Assembly (NCBI GenBank): GCA_003521145.1
Contig: DOTL01000031.1
Coordinates: forward strand, 1 to 22,038
Reading direction: 5' to 3'
DNA from: Streptococcus sp.
GTDB lineage: Bacteria; Bacillota; Bacilli; Lactobacillales; Streptococcaceae
DNA length: 22,038 bases
Each line of letters opens with the position of its first letter. Within the stretch, counting starts at the first letter, position 1. Positions 1-7,300 of the stretch are shown in pieces. The notes under the pieces were generated by a model. That model searched no databases and was not told the DNA's origin. It saw nothing but the letters and a program-made list of their open reading frames with translations. A program made the position numbers and the translations under genes.

Positions 1-20
1 GTACGACATGCCCGTCGTAC
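1..20. repeat. Palindromic intergenic repeat, left copy
   Basis: The sequence GTACGACATGCCCGTCGTAC forms a 7-bp stem (GTACGAC/GTCGTAC) around the hexamer ATGCCC. The same element lies in inverted orientation at the right edge of the window, and the match covers 22 bases (2-23 against 22017-22038). It sits six bases beyond the pyrDA terminator hairpin. I take it for a dispersed intergenic repeat of the species but cannot name its family. Confidence 0.7.
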
Positions 21-25
21 ATAAC

Positions 26-58
26 AAAAAAGTTTGGAAAATCTTCCAAACTTTTTTT
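26..58 (-). terminator. Intrinsic terminator of pyrDA
   Basis: An 8-bp stem (GTTTGGAA/TTCCAAAC) with a short AATC loop is flanked by an A-run on one side and a T-run on the other, so it can work in both directions. It begins a few bases past the pyrDA stop codon on the minus strand. Confidence 0.85.
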
Positions 59-63
59 ATAGA

Positions 64-999
64 CTAGTCGATGTAGTGAAGTTTTCCTCGGAAGTCTTCA
101 AGAGTTTCGTAACCTTTTTCTTCCATGATTTCTTTAAGTTCTTTAGTAATACGGTCAAAAATAGCGACACCTTCTTTTTGAAGGGCAGTACCAACTTGTA
201 CCATACTTGCGCCACAAAGGATGTGTTCAAAAGCATCACGACCAGATTTTACACCACCGGTACCAATAATTTGGATTTCAGGTTTCAAACGTTGGTAGAA
301 AGCATGAACGTTTGCCAAGGCAGTAGGTTTGATGTAGTCACCACCTATACCACCAAAACCATTCTTAGGTTTGATGACAACAGACTCATCTTCAATGTAA
401 AGGCCATTACCAATTGAGTTCACACAGTTAACAAAGACAAGTGGGAATTGGTTGAAAACGGTAGCAGCTTGATCAAAGTGCACAATATCAAAGTATGGTG
501 GTAATTTCACACCAAGAGGTTTCGAAAAGTAAGAAAAGACTTCAGTTAGGATCTCTGTTGTTGTTTCAAAATCGTAAGCAATTTGAGGTTTACCCGGAAC
601 GTTAGGACATGAAAGGTTGAGTTCAACTAGCCCTTCATAGTCACTTTCTTGAACTTTTTTAAGAATAGTATGTGTTTCCTCAGGGGAAAGACCAACGAGA
701 GAAAGAAAATGATTTTTTGTATTGGGTTGCTTTTGTAATTCAATGACATAGTCAAGGTAGTATTCGAAACCGTTATTTGGCAATCCCATTGAGTTGATTG
801 ACCCAAGGGGTACATTCACATAACGTGGTTCAGGATTACCGGGACGGGCCTCAAGTGTTCCTGTTTTTGTGACAAATGAACCCGCAGCTGAAGCCTCAAC
901 CTCTGCCAATTCTTCCTTAGTCATACAATGAACACCAGCGGCATTCATAAGACAGTTATCAAACGTAAACTGACCAACTTTTGTAGCAGTAGAAACCAT
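64..999 (-). CDS. pyrDA: Dihydroorotate dehydrogenase, class 1A (fumarate-dependent)
   Basis: This cytosolic FMN enzyme oxidises dihydroorotate to orotate in pyrimidine synthesis; class 1A enzymes pass electrons to fumarate. The protein is 311 residues, the usual class 1A length. The active-site loop NLSCPNVPGKPQ is present with the catalytic Cys at about residue 131, as expected for class 1A, where class 1B and class 2 enzymes use Cys or Ser in other contexts. GGIGGDYIKP and the later IGTGGV stretch belong to the FMN-binding barrel. I chose the ATG at 999 because AGGAGG lies six bases upstream; the frame stays open to 1020 but the extra residues have no good ribosome site. The gene stands alone, with its own promoter and terminator, divergent from gpmA. 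Confidence 0.96.
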   Translation of the reverse strand: MVSTATKVGQFTFDNCLMNAAGVHCMTKEELAEVEASAAGSFVTKTGTLEARPGNPEPRYVNVPLGSINSMGLPNNGFEYYLDYVIELQKQPNTKNHFLSLVGLSPEETHTILKKVQESDYEGLVELNLSCPNVPGKPQIAYDFETTTEILTEVFSYFSKPLGVKLPPYFDIVHFDQAATVFNQFPLVFVNCVNSIGNGLYIEDESVVIKPKNGFGGIGGDYIKPTALANVHAFYQRLKPEIQIIGTGGVKSGRDAFEHILCGASMVQVGTALQKEGVAIFDRITKELKEIMEEKGYETLEDFRGKLHYID

Positions 1000-1046
1000 A
1001 AGATCCTCCTTAAAGATCACAAAGTAAAATGTTACTATTTCATATC

Positions 1047-1075
1047 ATTTTAGCATGAAAAGGGGCCTAAAACAA
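1047..1075 (-). promoter_or_regulatory. Promoter of pyrDA
   Basis: On the minus strand, TTGTTT (1070-1075) and an extended -10, TGC-TAAAAT (TAAAAT at 1047-1052), are 17 bases apart. The start codon follows about 48 bases downstream. No PyrR-type leader or terminator is visible in the short 5' leader. Confidence 0.6.
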
Positions 1076-1254
1076 GGAAATATTGGATGTGCAAATGCCT
1101 CTAAAACAAAATTCTGATATCGTCTCTTTTTGCTAAGACAAGAAGCAATAGAATTTTACAGAATTTTTTTAATTTAGCTAGCTTTTTCAAGGTTTTTTGG
1201 GTAGAATAGATAGAGTAAATGGGTTTAACCCAAAATAAAAAGGAGACATAAATA

Positions 1255-1947
1255 ATGGTAAAATTGGTTTTCGCTCGCCACGGTGAGTCTGAATGGAACA
1301 AAGCTAACCTTTTCACAGGTTGGGCTGACGTAGATCTTTCTGAAAAAGGTACTCAACAAGCTATCGACGCTGGTAAATTGATTAAAGAAGCTGGTATCGA
1401 ATTTGACCAAGCATACACTTCAGTATTGAAACGTGCAATCAAAACAACTAACTTGGCTCTTGAAGCATCTGACCAACTTTGGGTTCCAGTTGAAAAATCA
1501 TGGCGCTTGAACGAACGTCACTACGGTGGTTTGACTGGTAAAAACAAAGCAGAAGCTGCTGAGCAATTTGGTGCTGAGCAAGTTCACATCTGGCGTCGTT
1601 CATACGATGTATTGCCTCCAGCAATGGATCGTGATGATGAGTACTCAGCACACACTGACCGTCGTTACGCTTCACTTGATGACTCAGTAATTCCAGATGC
1701 TGAAAACTTGAAAGTTACTTTGGAACGTGCACTTCCATTCTGGGAAGATAAAATCGCTCCAGCTCTTAAAGATGGAAAAAACGTATTCGTTGGTGCGCAC
1801 GGTAACTCAATCCGTGCCCTTGTTAAACACATCAAACAATTGTCGGATGACGAAATCATGGATGTTGAAATTCCAAACTTCCCACCATTGGTATTCGAAT
1901 TTGACGAAAAATTGAACGTTGTTAACGAATACTACCTCGGAAAGTAA
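1255..1947 (+). CDS. gpmA: 2,3-bisphosphoglycerate-dependent phosphoglycerate mutase
   Basis: The enzyme interconverts 3- and 2-phosphoglycerate in glycolysis in the cytosol. The 230-residue protein has the phosphohistidine motif ARHGES at residues 7-12 (His9 is the catalytic, phosphorylated residue) and the second catalytic His in GAHGNS at residue 182; NERHYGGLTGKNK is the family signature in between. Length and motifs match the cofactor-dependent (dPGM) family exactly. AAGGAGAC lies eight bases before the ATG. Codon use (GGT, CGT, AAC, GAA) is that of a very highly expressed gene. The promoter is uncertain: TAGAAT at 1202-1207 could be the -10, but no good -35 is spaced correctly. The gene is monocistronic and closed by a terminator at 1977. 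Confidence 0.97.
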   Translation: MVKLVFARHGESEWNKANLFTGWADVDLSEKGTQQAIDAGKLIKEAGIEFDQAYTSVLKRAIKTTNLALEASDQLWVPVEKSWRLNERHYGGLTGKNKAEAAEQFGAEQVHIWRRSYDVLPPAMDRDDEYSAHTDRRYASLDDSVIPDAENLKVTLERALPFWEDKIAPALKDGKNVFVGAHGNSIRALVKHIKQLSDDEIMDVEIPNFPPLVFEFDEKLNVVNEYYLGK

Positions 1948-1976
1948 GCTGAGATAAGTAGTTATCATTAACAAAT

Positions 1977-2005
1977 AAAAAGTTGACTTCGGTCAGCTTT
2001 TTTCT
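1977..2005 (+). terminator. Intrinsic terminator of gpmA
   Basis: The hairpin AGTTGAC-TTCG-GTCAGCT (one G-U pair, stable TTCG tetraloop) at 1981-1998 is followed directly by six T. It separates gpmA from the leu leader. Confidence 0.88.
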
Positions 2006-2064
2006 TTTCTTAAAAATAAATTTAAATAGTGGTCAGAAAAGTCAGTCAATTCAGTAATTTTTCC

Positions 2065-2093
2065 TTGACTTTCAAGGTGGAAAGATTTATCAT
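2065..2093 (+). promoter_or_regulatory. Promoter of the leu operon
   Basis: TTGACT (2065-2070) and TATCAT (2088-2093) have a 17-base spacer, which predicts a transcript starting near 2100, just before the leader peptide. About 22 bases upstream of the -35, positions 2028-2042 match 11 of 15 positions of the CodY consensus AATTTTCWGAAAATT. A CodY site is therefore possible but not secure. Confidence 0.65.
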
Positions 2094-2127
2094 ATTAACC
2101 AAGATACATCGAAAGGAAATGAGTCAA

Positions 2128-2175
2128 ATGACATTCGCAACTACAATTGTTTTGCTATTGCGTAATGAGGGCTAG
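2128..2175 (+). CDS. leu operon leader peptide
   Basis: A 15-codon open frame reads MTFATTIVLLLRNEG and is preceded by AAAGGA ten bases upstream. An in-frame ATG at 2119 would add three residues but is too close to that ribosome site. Codons 7-11 are Ile, Val, Leu, Leu, Leu (ATT GTT TTG CTA TTG), so the run contains every branched-chain amino acid. The stop codon falls within the 5' arm of the first leader hairpin (2169-2178). This is the arrangement expected of a ribosome-stalling sensor for the downstream attenuator. The peptide itself probably has no other function. Confidence 0.8.
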   Translation: MTFATTIVLLLRNEG

Positions 2176-2257
2176 TGCAAAAGCATTAGTCCTGTTTGGC
2201 TTACCAAGCGGGAAGTAAAAACATCTCGCTTGGGTTTCCGAGTGAGATGTTTTTTTA
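2169..2257 (+). promoter_or_regulatory. Transcription attenuator of the leu operon
   Basis: Four pairings can be drawn by eye. Hairpin A: 2169-2178 with 2183-2192 (10 bp). Hairpin B: 2190-2199 with 2204-2213 (10 bp). Antiterminator C: 2204-2213 with 2224-2233 (10 bp). Terminator D: 2218-2233 with 2238-2253 (16 bp with two G-U pairs, GTTT loop), running into seven T. A and B compete for 2190-2192, B and C for 2204-2213, and C and D for 2224-2233. A ribosome finishing the leader peptide would cover A, leaving B and hence D to form. A ribosome stalled at the Leu codons would leave A free, weaken B and favour C, giving read-through. The pairings are seen; the switching order is my inference. Confidence 0.78.
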
Positions 2258-2293
2258 CTACTATTGTTTTTACTTTTAGAAAGAGGATTGTCT

Positions 2294-3850
2294 ATGCGTA
2301 AAGTGGAGTTTCTTGATACAAGCCTTCGAGATGGGGAACAAACACCAGGTGTTAACTTCTCAATCAAAGAAAAAGTTGCTATTGCAAAGCAACTTGAAAA
2401 ATGGGGAATTTCTTCAATCGAAGCTGGTTTCCCTGCAGCTAGTCCAGATTCATTTGAGGCTGTAAAACAAATTTCAGCTGCTATGACTACTACAGCAGTT
2501 TCTGGTTTGGCTCGTTCTGTAAAGTCTGATATTGATGCTTGTTATGAAGCTATTAAGGATGCAAAATTCCCACAATGTCATGTCTTTATTGCAACAAGTC
2601 CTATTCATCGTGAATTCAAGTTGAAGAAATCAAAAGAAGAAATTCTTGAGATTATCAAAGAACATGTGACTTATGCGCGTGAACGTTTTGATGTTGTTGA
2701 GTTCTCACCTGAAGATGCTACTCGTACAGAGCTCGATTATCTCTTGGAAGTTGTTCAAACAGCAGTTGATGCCGGTGCGACTTATATTAATATTCCGGAT
2801 ACAGTTGGTTTTACAACTCCTGAAGAGTTTGGAAATATTTTCAAATATCTTATTGAAAATGTTAAATCAGATCGTGAAATCATCTTCAGTCCTCACTGCC
2901 ACAATGACCTTGGTATGGCTGTAGCTAACACTCTAGCAGCTATTAAAAATGGTGCTGGCCGTGTTGAAGGTACTGTCAATGGTATCGGTGAACGTGCAGG
3001 TAATGCAGCACTTGAAGAAGTGGCAGTAGCTCTTAATATCCGTGAAGACTATTACCAAGCAACAAGTGATATCGTTCTTAATGAAACAGTTAATACCGCT
3101 GAACTTGTGTCTCGCTATTCAGGTATTGCTATTCCTAAGAATAAAGCTGTTGTTGGTGGGAATGCCTTTTCTCATGAATCTGGTATCCACCAAGATGGTT
3201 TCCTTAAAAATCCTCTTACTTATGAAATCATTACACCCGAGTTGGTTGGGGTTAAGAAAAGCTCACTTCCACTTGGTAAATTGTCAGGTCGCCATGCCTT
3301 TATTGAAAAATTGAAAGAACTTGAGATTGACTTTGTTGAAGAAGATATCAAACCACTCTTTGCTAAATTCAAGCTCTTGGCTGATAAAAAACATGACATT
3401 ACTGATGCTGATATTCGAGCACTTGTTGCTGGGACTAATGTTGAAAATCCAGAAGGCTTCCATTTCCAAGATCTTCGCTTGACAACTAATCCTGATGAAA
3501 CAATTACTGCTGCAGTTAGCTTGGTAAATGAAGACGGGGAAGCTGTAGAATTTTTGGCAAATGGCCAAGGATCAGTTGAAGCTATCTTCAATGCTATCGA
3601 TAAGTTCTTCAATCAAACAGTCCGCTTGATTTCTTATAATATCGATGCCGTAACTGATGGTATTGATGCCCAAGCACGTGTACTTGTATCTGTAGAAAAT
3701 GTGGATACAGATACAATCTTCAACGCTTCAGGTTTGGAATTTGACGTCTTGAAAGCTTCAGCAATTGCCTATATCAATGCTAATACATTGGTTCAAAAAG
3801 AAAATGCTGGTGAGATGACACGTAAGGTTTCTTATCGTGACCTTCCATAA
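2294..3850 (+). CDS. leuA: 2-isopropylmalate synthase
   Basis: LeuA condenses acetyl-CoA with 2-ketoisovalerate, the committed step of leucine synthesis. The 518-residue protein opens with FLDTSLRDGEQTPGV, the HMGL-like barrel motif with the metal-binding Asp, and has HCHNDLG for the two metal-binding His; GIHQDGFLKNP belongs to the linker region. The C-terminal ~150 residues form the LeuA regulatory dimer domain, where leucine feedback usually acts. I chose the ATG at 2294, with AGAGGA eight bases upstream, over an upstream in-frame TTG at 2264. It is the first gene of a five-gene operon under the leader attenuator, and is followed after 18 bases by leuB. Confidence 0.97.
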   Translation: MRKVEFLDTSLRDGEQTPGVNFSIKEKVAIAKQLEKWGISSIEAGFPAASPDSFEAVKQISAAMTTTAVSGLARSVKSDIDACYEAIKDAKFPQCHVFIATSPIHREFKLKKSKEEILEIIKEHVTYARERFDVVEFSPEDATRTELDYLLEVVQTAVDAGATYINIPDTVGFTTPEEFGNIFKYLIENVKSDREIIFSPHCHNDLGMAVANTLAAIKNGAGRVEGTVNGIGERAGNAALEEVAVALNIREDYYQATSDIVLNETVNTAELVSRYSGIAIPKNKAVVGGNAFSHESGIHQDGFLKNPLTYEIITPELVGVKKSSLPLGKLSGRHAFIEKLKELEIDFVEEDIKPLFAKFKLLADKKHDITDADIRALVAGTNVENPEGFHFQDLRLTTNPDETITAAVSLVNEDGEAVEFLANGQGSVEAIFNAIDKFFNQTVRLISYNIDAVTDGIDAQARVLVSVENVDTDTIFNASGLEFDVLKASAIAYINANTLVQKENAGEMTRKVSYRDLP

Positions 3851-3868
3851 GCCGATGAGGAGTTAAAC

Positions 3869-4906
3869 ATGACAAAGAAAATTGTAACACTTTCAGGTGA
3901 TGGAATTGGACCTGAGATTATGGCAGCAGGTCTTGAAGTTCTTGAAAAAGTAGCTTCAAAAATTGGATTTGATTACGACATCGATGCTAAACCATTTGGT
4001 GGTGCTGGCATTAATGCTGAGGGTCATCCACTTCCTAAGACAACTTTGGATGCAACTAAATCAGCAGATGCTATCCTCTTGGCTGCAATTGGTGGACCTA
4101 AATATGACAATGCGCCAGTTCGTCCTGAACAAGGACTTCTGGCCATTCGTAAAGAGTTGAATCTCTTTGCTAATATCCGTCCTGTCCGCATCTTTGATGC
4201 TTTGAAACACTTGTCACCGCTTAAACCTGAGCGTATTGAGGGCGTAGACTTCGTCGTTGTTCGTGAGCTTACAGGTGGAATTTACTTTGGTGAGCACATT
4301 TTGGAAGAAGATAAGGCTCGCGATATCAATAATTATTCAGCAGATGAGATTCGTCGTATTATGCGTCGTGCCTTCAAGATTGCCCAAGGTCGTGGCAAAA
4401 AGGTCACTAGCATTGATAAACAAAATGTTTTAGCAACTTCTAAATTGTGGCGTAAGGTTGCTGATGAAGTTTCTTTGGAGTTTCCAGATGTAACCCTTGA
4501 ACATCAGCTCGTTGATAGTGCCGCAATGATTATGATTACCAAACCAGCTCGTTTTGATGTGGTTGTGACAGAAAACCTTTTTGGTGATATCTTGTCTGAT
4601 GAATCAAGTGTCCTTCCAGGAACTTTAGGTGTTATGCCATCTGCCAGTCATTCTGAAAATGGTCCAAGTCTTTATGAACCAATCCATGGTTCGGCACCAG
4701 ACATCGCTGGTCAAGGTATCGCCAACCCAATTTCAATGATTTTGTCAGTAGCTATGATGTTGCGTGAAAGTTTCGATGAAACTGAAGGGGCAGAATTGAT
4801 TGAAAATGCTGTAGATAAGACCTTGAATCAAGACATCTTGACACGTGATTTGGGTGGTCAGGCTTCGACTGCTGAAATGACAGCAGCTATTATTGCCAAT
4901 CTCTAA
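3869..4906 (+). CDS. leuB: 3-isopropylmalate dehydrogenase
   Basis: LeuB oxidatively decarboxylates 3-isopropylmalate to 2-ketoisocaproate with NAD+ in the cytosol. The 345-residue protein has the beta-decarboxylating dehydrogenase features: GDGIGPE at the N-terminus, the substrate-binding Arg residues in the RPEQGLLAIRKEL region, ENLFGDILSDE carrying metal-binding Asp residues, and the nucleotide loop EPIHGSAPDIAGQGIANP near the C-terminus. Length matches the family. GAGGAGTT sits six bases before the ATG. It lies between leuA and a small membrane-protein gene, which interrupts the usual leuB-leuC adjacency. Confidence 0.97.
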   Translation: MTKKIVTLSGDGIGPEIMAAGLEVLEKVASKIGFDYDIDAKPFGGAGINAEGHPLPKTTLDATKSADAILLAAIGGPKYDNAPVRPEQGLLAIRKELNLFANIRPVRIFDALKHLSPLKPERIEGVDFVVVRELTGGIYFGEHILEEDKARDINNYSADEIRRIMRRAFKIAQGRGKKVTSIDKQNVLATSKLWRKVADEVSLEFPDVTLEHQLVDSAAMIMITKPARFDVVVTENLFGDILSDESSVLPGTLGVMPSASHSENGPSLYEPIHGSAPDIAGQGIANPISMILSVAMMLRESFDETEGAELIENAVDKTLNQDILTRDLGGQASTAEMTAAIIANL

Positions 4907-4910
4907 AATC

Positions 4911-5192
4911 ATGACACAGAAATTAGTGTTACTAAGTGTTTTGTTGGTGTGGAATATAGTCGTCCTATCCGTTTATGGACTTGATAAACATAAGGCTATT
5001 CAACATAAGAGACGGATTTCTGAGAAGGCATTATTATTGCAGACTCTGATCTTTGGTGGTATTGGTGCATTTCTAGGTGGAAAACTTTTTAGACATAAAA
5101 TTAACAAATGGTATTTTAGGCTATGTTGGCTTATAGGTATTGTTATAGATGTCGTTCTTTTATACCTTATTCTAACAAGACTTTCGGATTAG
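4911..5192 (+). CDS. Small membrane protein, DUF1294-like
   Basis: The 93-residue protein has a hydrophobic N-terminal segment (residues ~4-22), a basic cytoplasmic loop (DKHKAIQHKRR), a second membrane segment rich in Gly (FGGIGAFLGG) ending in KLFRHKINK, and a third segment near the C-terminus. The Gly-rich turn followed by a LFRHK-type stretch is typical of the DUF1294 family, whose function is unknown. The ATG at 4911 lies four bases past the leuB stop with no clear ribosome site, which suggests translational coupling; a TTG at 4893 would overlap leuB. Its position inside the leu operon makes co-regulation with leucine synthesis likely, but I see no direct functional clue. Confidence 0.75.
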   Translation: MTQKLVLLSVLLVWNIVVLSVYGLDKHKAIQHKRRISEKALLLQTLIFGGIGAFLGGKLFRHKINKWYFRLCWLIGIVIDVVLLYLILTRLSD

Positions 5193-5222
5193 CTAATCCT
5201 TAGATTATATTTGGAGTATTTT

Positions 5223-6605
5223 ATGAGCGGAAAATCAATTTTTGATAAACTATGGGAACGCCACGTAATTACAGGTGATGAGGGGCAACCCCAACTTATG
5301 TACGTGGACCAACATTATATTCATGAAGTGACTAGTCCTCAAGCTTTTCAAGGTCTTCGTGATGCTGGACGTAAAGTAAGGCGTCCAGATCTGACTTTTG
5401 GGAACTTTGACCATAATGTTCCAACTGTGAATATCTTTGATATTAGAGATGTTATTTCTAAGGCACAAATTGATAAACTTGCTGAAAATGTCATTGAGTT
5501 TAGTATTGACAATGCGCCACATGGTTCGGATAAGCAAGGAATCGTACATATGGTTGGTCCAGAAACAGGACGTACGCAACCAGGTAAGTTTATTGTTTGT
5601 GGGGATAGCCACACAGCTACCCACGGTGCCTTTGGAGCTATAGCCTTTGGTATTGGAACGAGCGAGGTTGAGCATGTCTTTGCTACACAGACACTTTGGC
5701 AAGTCAAACCTAAAAAAATGTTGGTAGAATTCACTGGGAAACCTCAGAAAGGCATTTATTCAAAAGATTACATTCTCGCCCTGATTGCTAAATATGGGGT
5801 TGCTTGTGGAGTGGGTTATGTTGTAGAGTACCGCGGTGAGGCAATTGACCGTTTGACTATGGAAGAACGTATGACAATCTGTAATATGTCAATTGAATTT
5901 GGTTCGAAAATGGGAATTATGAATCCAGACCAAACAACATATGATTATATGTGTGGTCGAGAATGTGTTCCTGAGGATTTTGATGCAGCAGTAGCTGACT
6001 GGAAGACACTAGTTAGTGATGATGATGCAGAATACGATAAAGTCATTCGCATGGATGTTTCTGAGTTGGCACCAATGGTCACATGGGGAACTAATCCATC
6101 TATGGGGGTAGATTTTGATATGCCTTTCCCTGAAGTTCGAGATATGAATGATGATCGTGCATACCATTATATGGGTCTTCGTCCGGGTCAAAAAGCAGAA
6201 GACATTAATCTTGGGTATATCTTTATTGGGTCTTGTACTAATGCTCGCTTGAGTGACTTGCAGTTGGCAGCCAGAATTGTTAAAGGTAAGAAGATTTCCC
6301 CTAATTTGACAGCTATTGTGGTTCCAGGTTCTAGACCTGTTAAACGAGCTGCAGAGAAAATTGGGTTGGATAAGATATTTAAAGATGCTGGTTTTGAATG
6401 GAGAGAGCCAGGATGCTCAATGTGTCTTGGAATGAATCCAGATAAAGTGCCTGATGGGGTCCATTGTGCTTCAACAAGTAATCGAAATTTTGAGGATCGA
6501 CAAGGGTTTGGAGCAAAAACACACCTTTGTAGTCCTGCAATGGCAGCGGCAGCAGCTATCGCCGGACATTTCGTTGATGTTCGCCGAATGCCGGAAGTAC
6601 AATAA
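5223..6605 (+). CDS. leuC: 3-isopropylmalate dehydratase large subunit
   Basis: LeuC, with LeuD, isomerises 2-isopropylmalate to 3-isopropylmalate through an aconitase-type [4Fe-4S] cluster. The 460-residue protein keeps the three cluster cysteines: Cys338 in GSCTNAR, and Cys398 and Cys401 in PGCSMCLGMN. CGDSHTATHGAFGAIAFGIG is the N-terminal active-site signature, and the SNRNFEDRQG stretch contributes substrate contacts. TTGGAG seven bases upstream supports the ATG at 5223 over a TTG at 5211. The protein acts only as a heterodimer with the product of the next gene, nine bases downstream. Confidence 0.97.
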   Translation: MSGKSIFDKLWERHVITGDEGQPQLMYVDQHYIHEVTSPQAFQGLRDAGRKVRRPDLTFGNFDHNVPTVNIFDIRDVISKAQIDKLAENVIEFSIDNAPHGSDKQGIVHMVGPETGRTQPGKFIVCGDSHTATHGAFGAIAFGIGTSEVEHVFATQTLWQVKPKKMLVEFTGKPQKGIYSKDYILALIAKYGVACGVGYVVEYRGEAIDRLTMEERMTICNMSIEFGSKMGIMNPDQTTYDYMCGRECVPEDFDAAVADWKTLVSDDDAEYDKVIRMDVSELAPMVTWGTNPSMGVDFDMPFPEVRDMNDDRAYHYMGLRPGQKAEDINLGYIFIGSCTNARLSDLQLAARIVKGKKISPNLTAIVVPGSRPVKRAAEKIGLDKIFKDAGFEWREPGCSMCLGMNPDKVPDGVHCASTSNRNFEDRQGFGAKTHLCSPAMAAAAAIAGHFVDVRRMPEVQ

Positions 6606-6614
6606 GGAGTAAAC

Positions 6615-7205
6615 ATGGAAAAAATTACCATTTATACCGGTACGACAGTTCCATTGATGAATGATAACATCGATACCGACCAGATTCTTCCCAAACAGTT
6701 TCTCAAACTGATTGACAAAAAAGGTTTTAGAAAATATTTGATGTATGCTTGGCGTTATAAAGATGACAAATACACTGAGGATCCTGGTTTTGTTTTTAAC
6801 CGACCTGAATATCGTAAAGCAACTATTTTAATAACAGGTGATAATTTCGGTGCAGGTTCATCTCGTGAACATGCTGCGTGGGCCCTAGCTGACTATGGAT
6901 TTAAAGTTGTTATTGCAGGTTCCTTCGGAGACATTCACTATAATAATGAACTTAATAATGGCATGTTACCAATTGTTCAACCGATAGAAGTCCGTCAAAA
7001 ATTGGAACAATTAAAACCTACTGATGAAGTGACGATAGACTTAGAACAACAAAAAATTATTTCACCGGTCGGTGAGTTCACTTTCGAAATTGATGGTGAA
7101 TGGAAACATAAACTTTTAAATGGATTAGATGATATAGGGATTACCCTGCAGTATGAGGATTTGATCACCGAGTACGAAAAACATCGTCCAAACTATTGGC
7201 AGTAA
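6615..7205 (+). CDS. leuD: 3-isopropylmalate dehydratase small subunit
   Basis: LeuD is the swivel-domain subunit that completes the isopropylmalate isomerase active site with LeuC. The 196-residue protein has the expected NIDTDQILPKQFLK start and the substrate-recognition motif GDNFGAGSSREHAAWAL. Length is typical of the LeuD1 class. AAGGAG lies seven bases before the ATG. It is the last gene of the leu operon. No convincing intrinsic terminator follows, so some transcription may continue into the YrdC-like gene, which also has its own promoter. Confidence 0.96.
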   Translation: MEKITIYTGTTVPLMNDNIDTDQILPKQFLKLIDKKGFRKYLMYAWRYKDDKYTEDPGFVFNRPEYRKATILITGDNFGAGSSREHAAWALADYGFKVVIAGSFGDIHYNNELNNGMLPIVQPIEVRQKLEQLKPTDEVTIDLEQQKIISPVGEFTFEIDGEWKHKLLNGLDDIGITLQYEDLITEYEKHRPNYWQ

Positions 7206-7238
7206 TAGTCTTATATTTTTGAATATTCCGAAAATTAC

Positions 7239-7267
7239 TTGCCTGATAGCTATGAACATGATAAAAT
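7239..7267 (+). promoter_or_regulatory. Promoter of the YrdC-like gene
   Basis: TTGCCT (7239-7244) and TAAAAT (7262-7267) are 17 bases apart. A transcript would start near 7275 and reach the ATG at 7301 through the ribosome site TGGAG. Confidence 0.65.
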
Positions 7268-7300
7268 AGATGTATTATAATTAGATGGAGAACACACATT

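Noticed and set aside
34..417. 127-codon plus-strand frame
   Set aside because: It is antisense to pyrDA, starts inside the terminator hairpin, and is Phe/Thr-rich in the way typical of shadow frames.
1101..1410. Minus-strand frames across the pyrDA-gpmA interval
   Set aside because: They overlap the start of gpmA on the opposite strand, lack ribosome sites and are Lys/Leu-rich shadow sequence.
2100..2260. T-box riboswitch before leuA
   Set aside because: No specifier stem or conserved T-box sequence (AGGGTGGNACCGCG) is present, and the leader is too short; the leader peptide explains the region better.
5250..5734. Long minus-strand frames inside leuC
   Set aside because: They are shadows of a well-conserved gene with clear cluster cysteines and have no ribosome sites.
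7206..7260. Possible terminator after leuD (TTTTTGAATATTCCGAAAA)
   Set aside because: Only a weak AT-rich palindrome is seen, with no stable stem followed by T.
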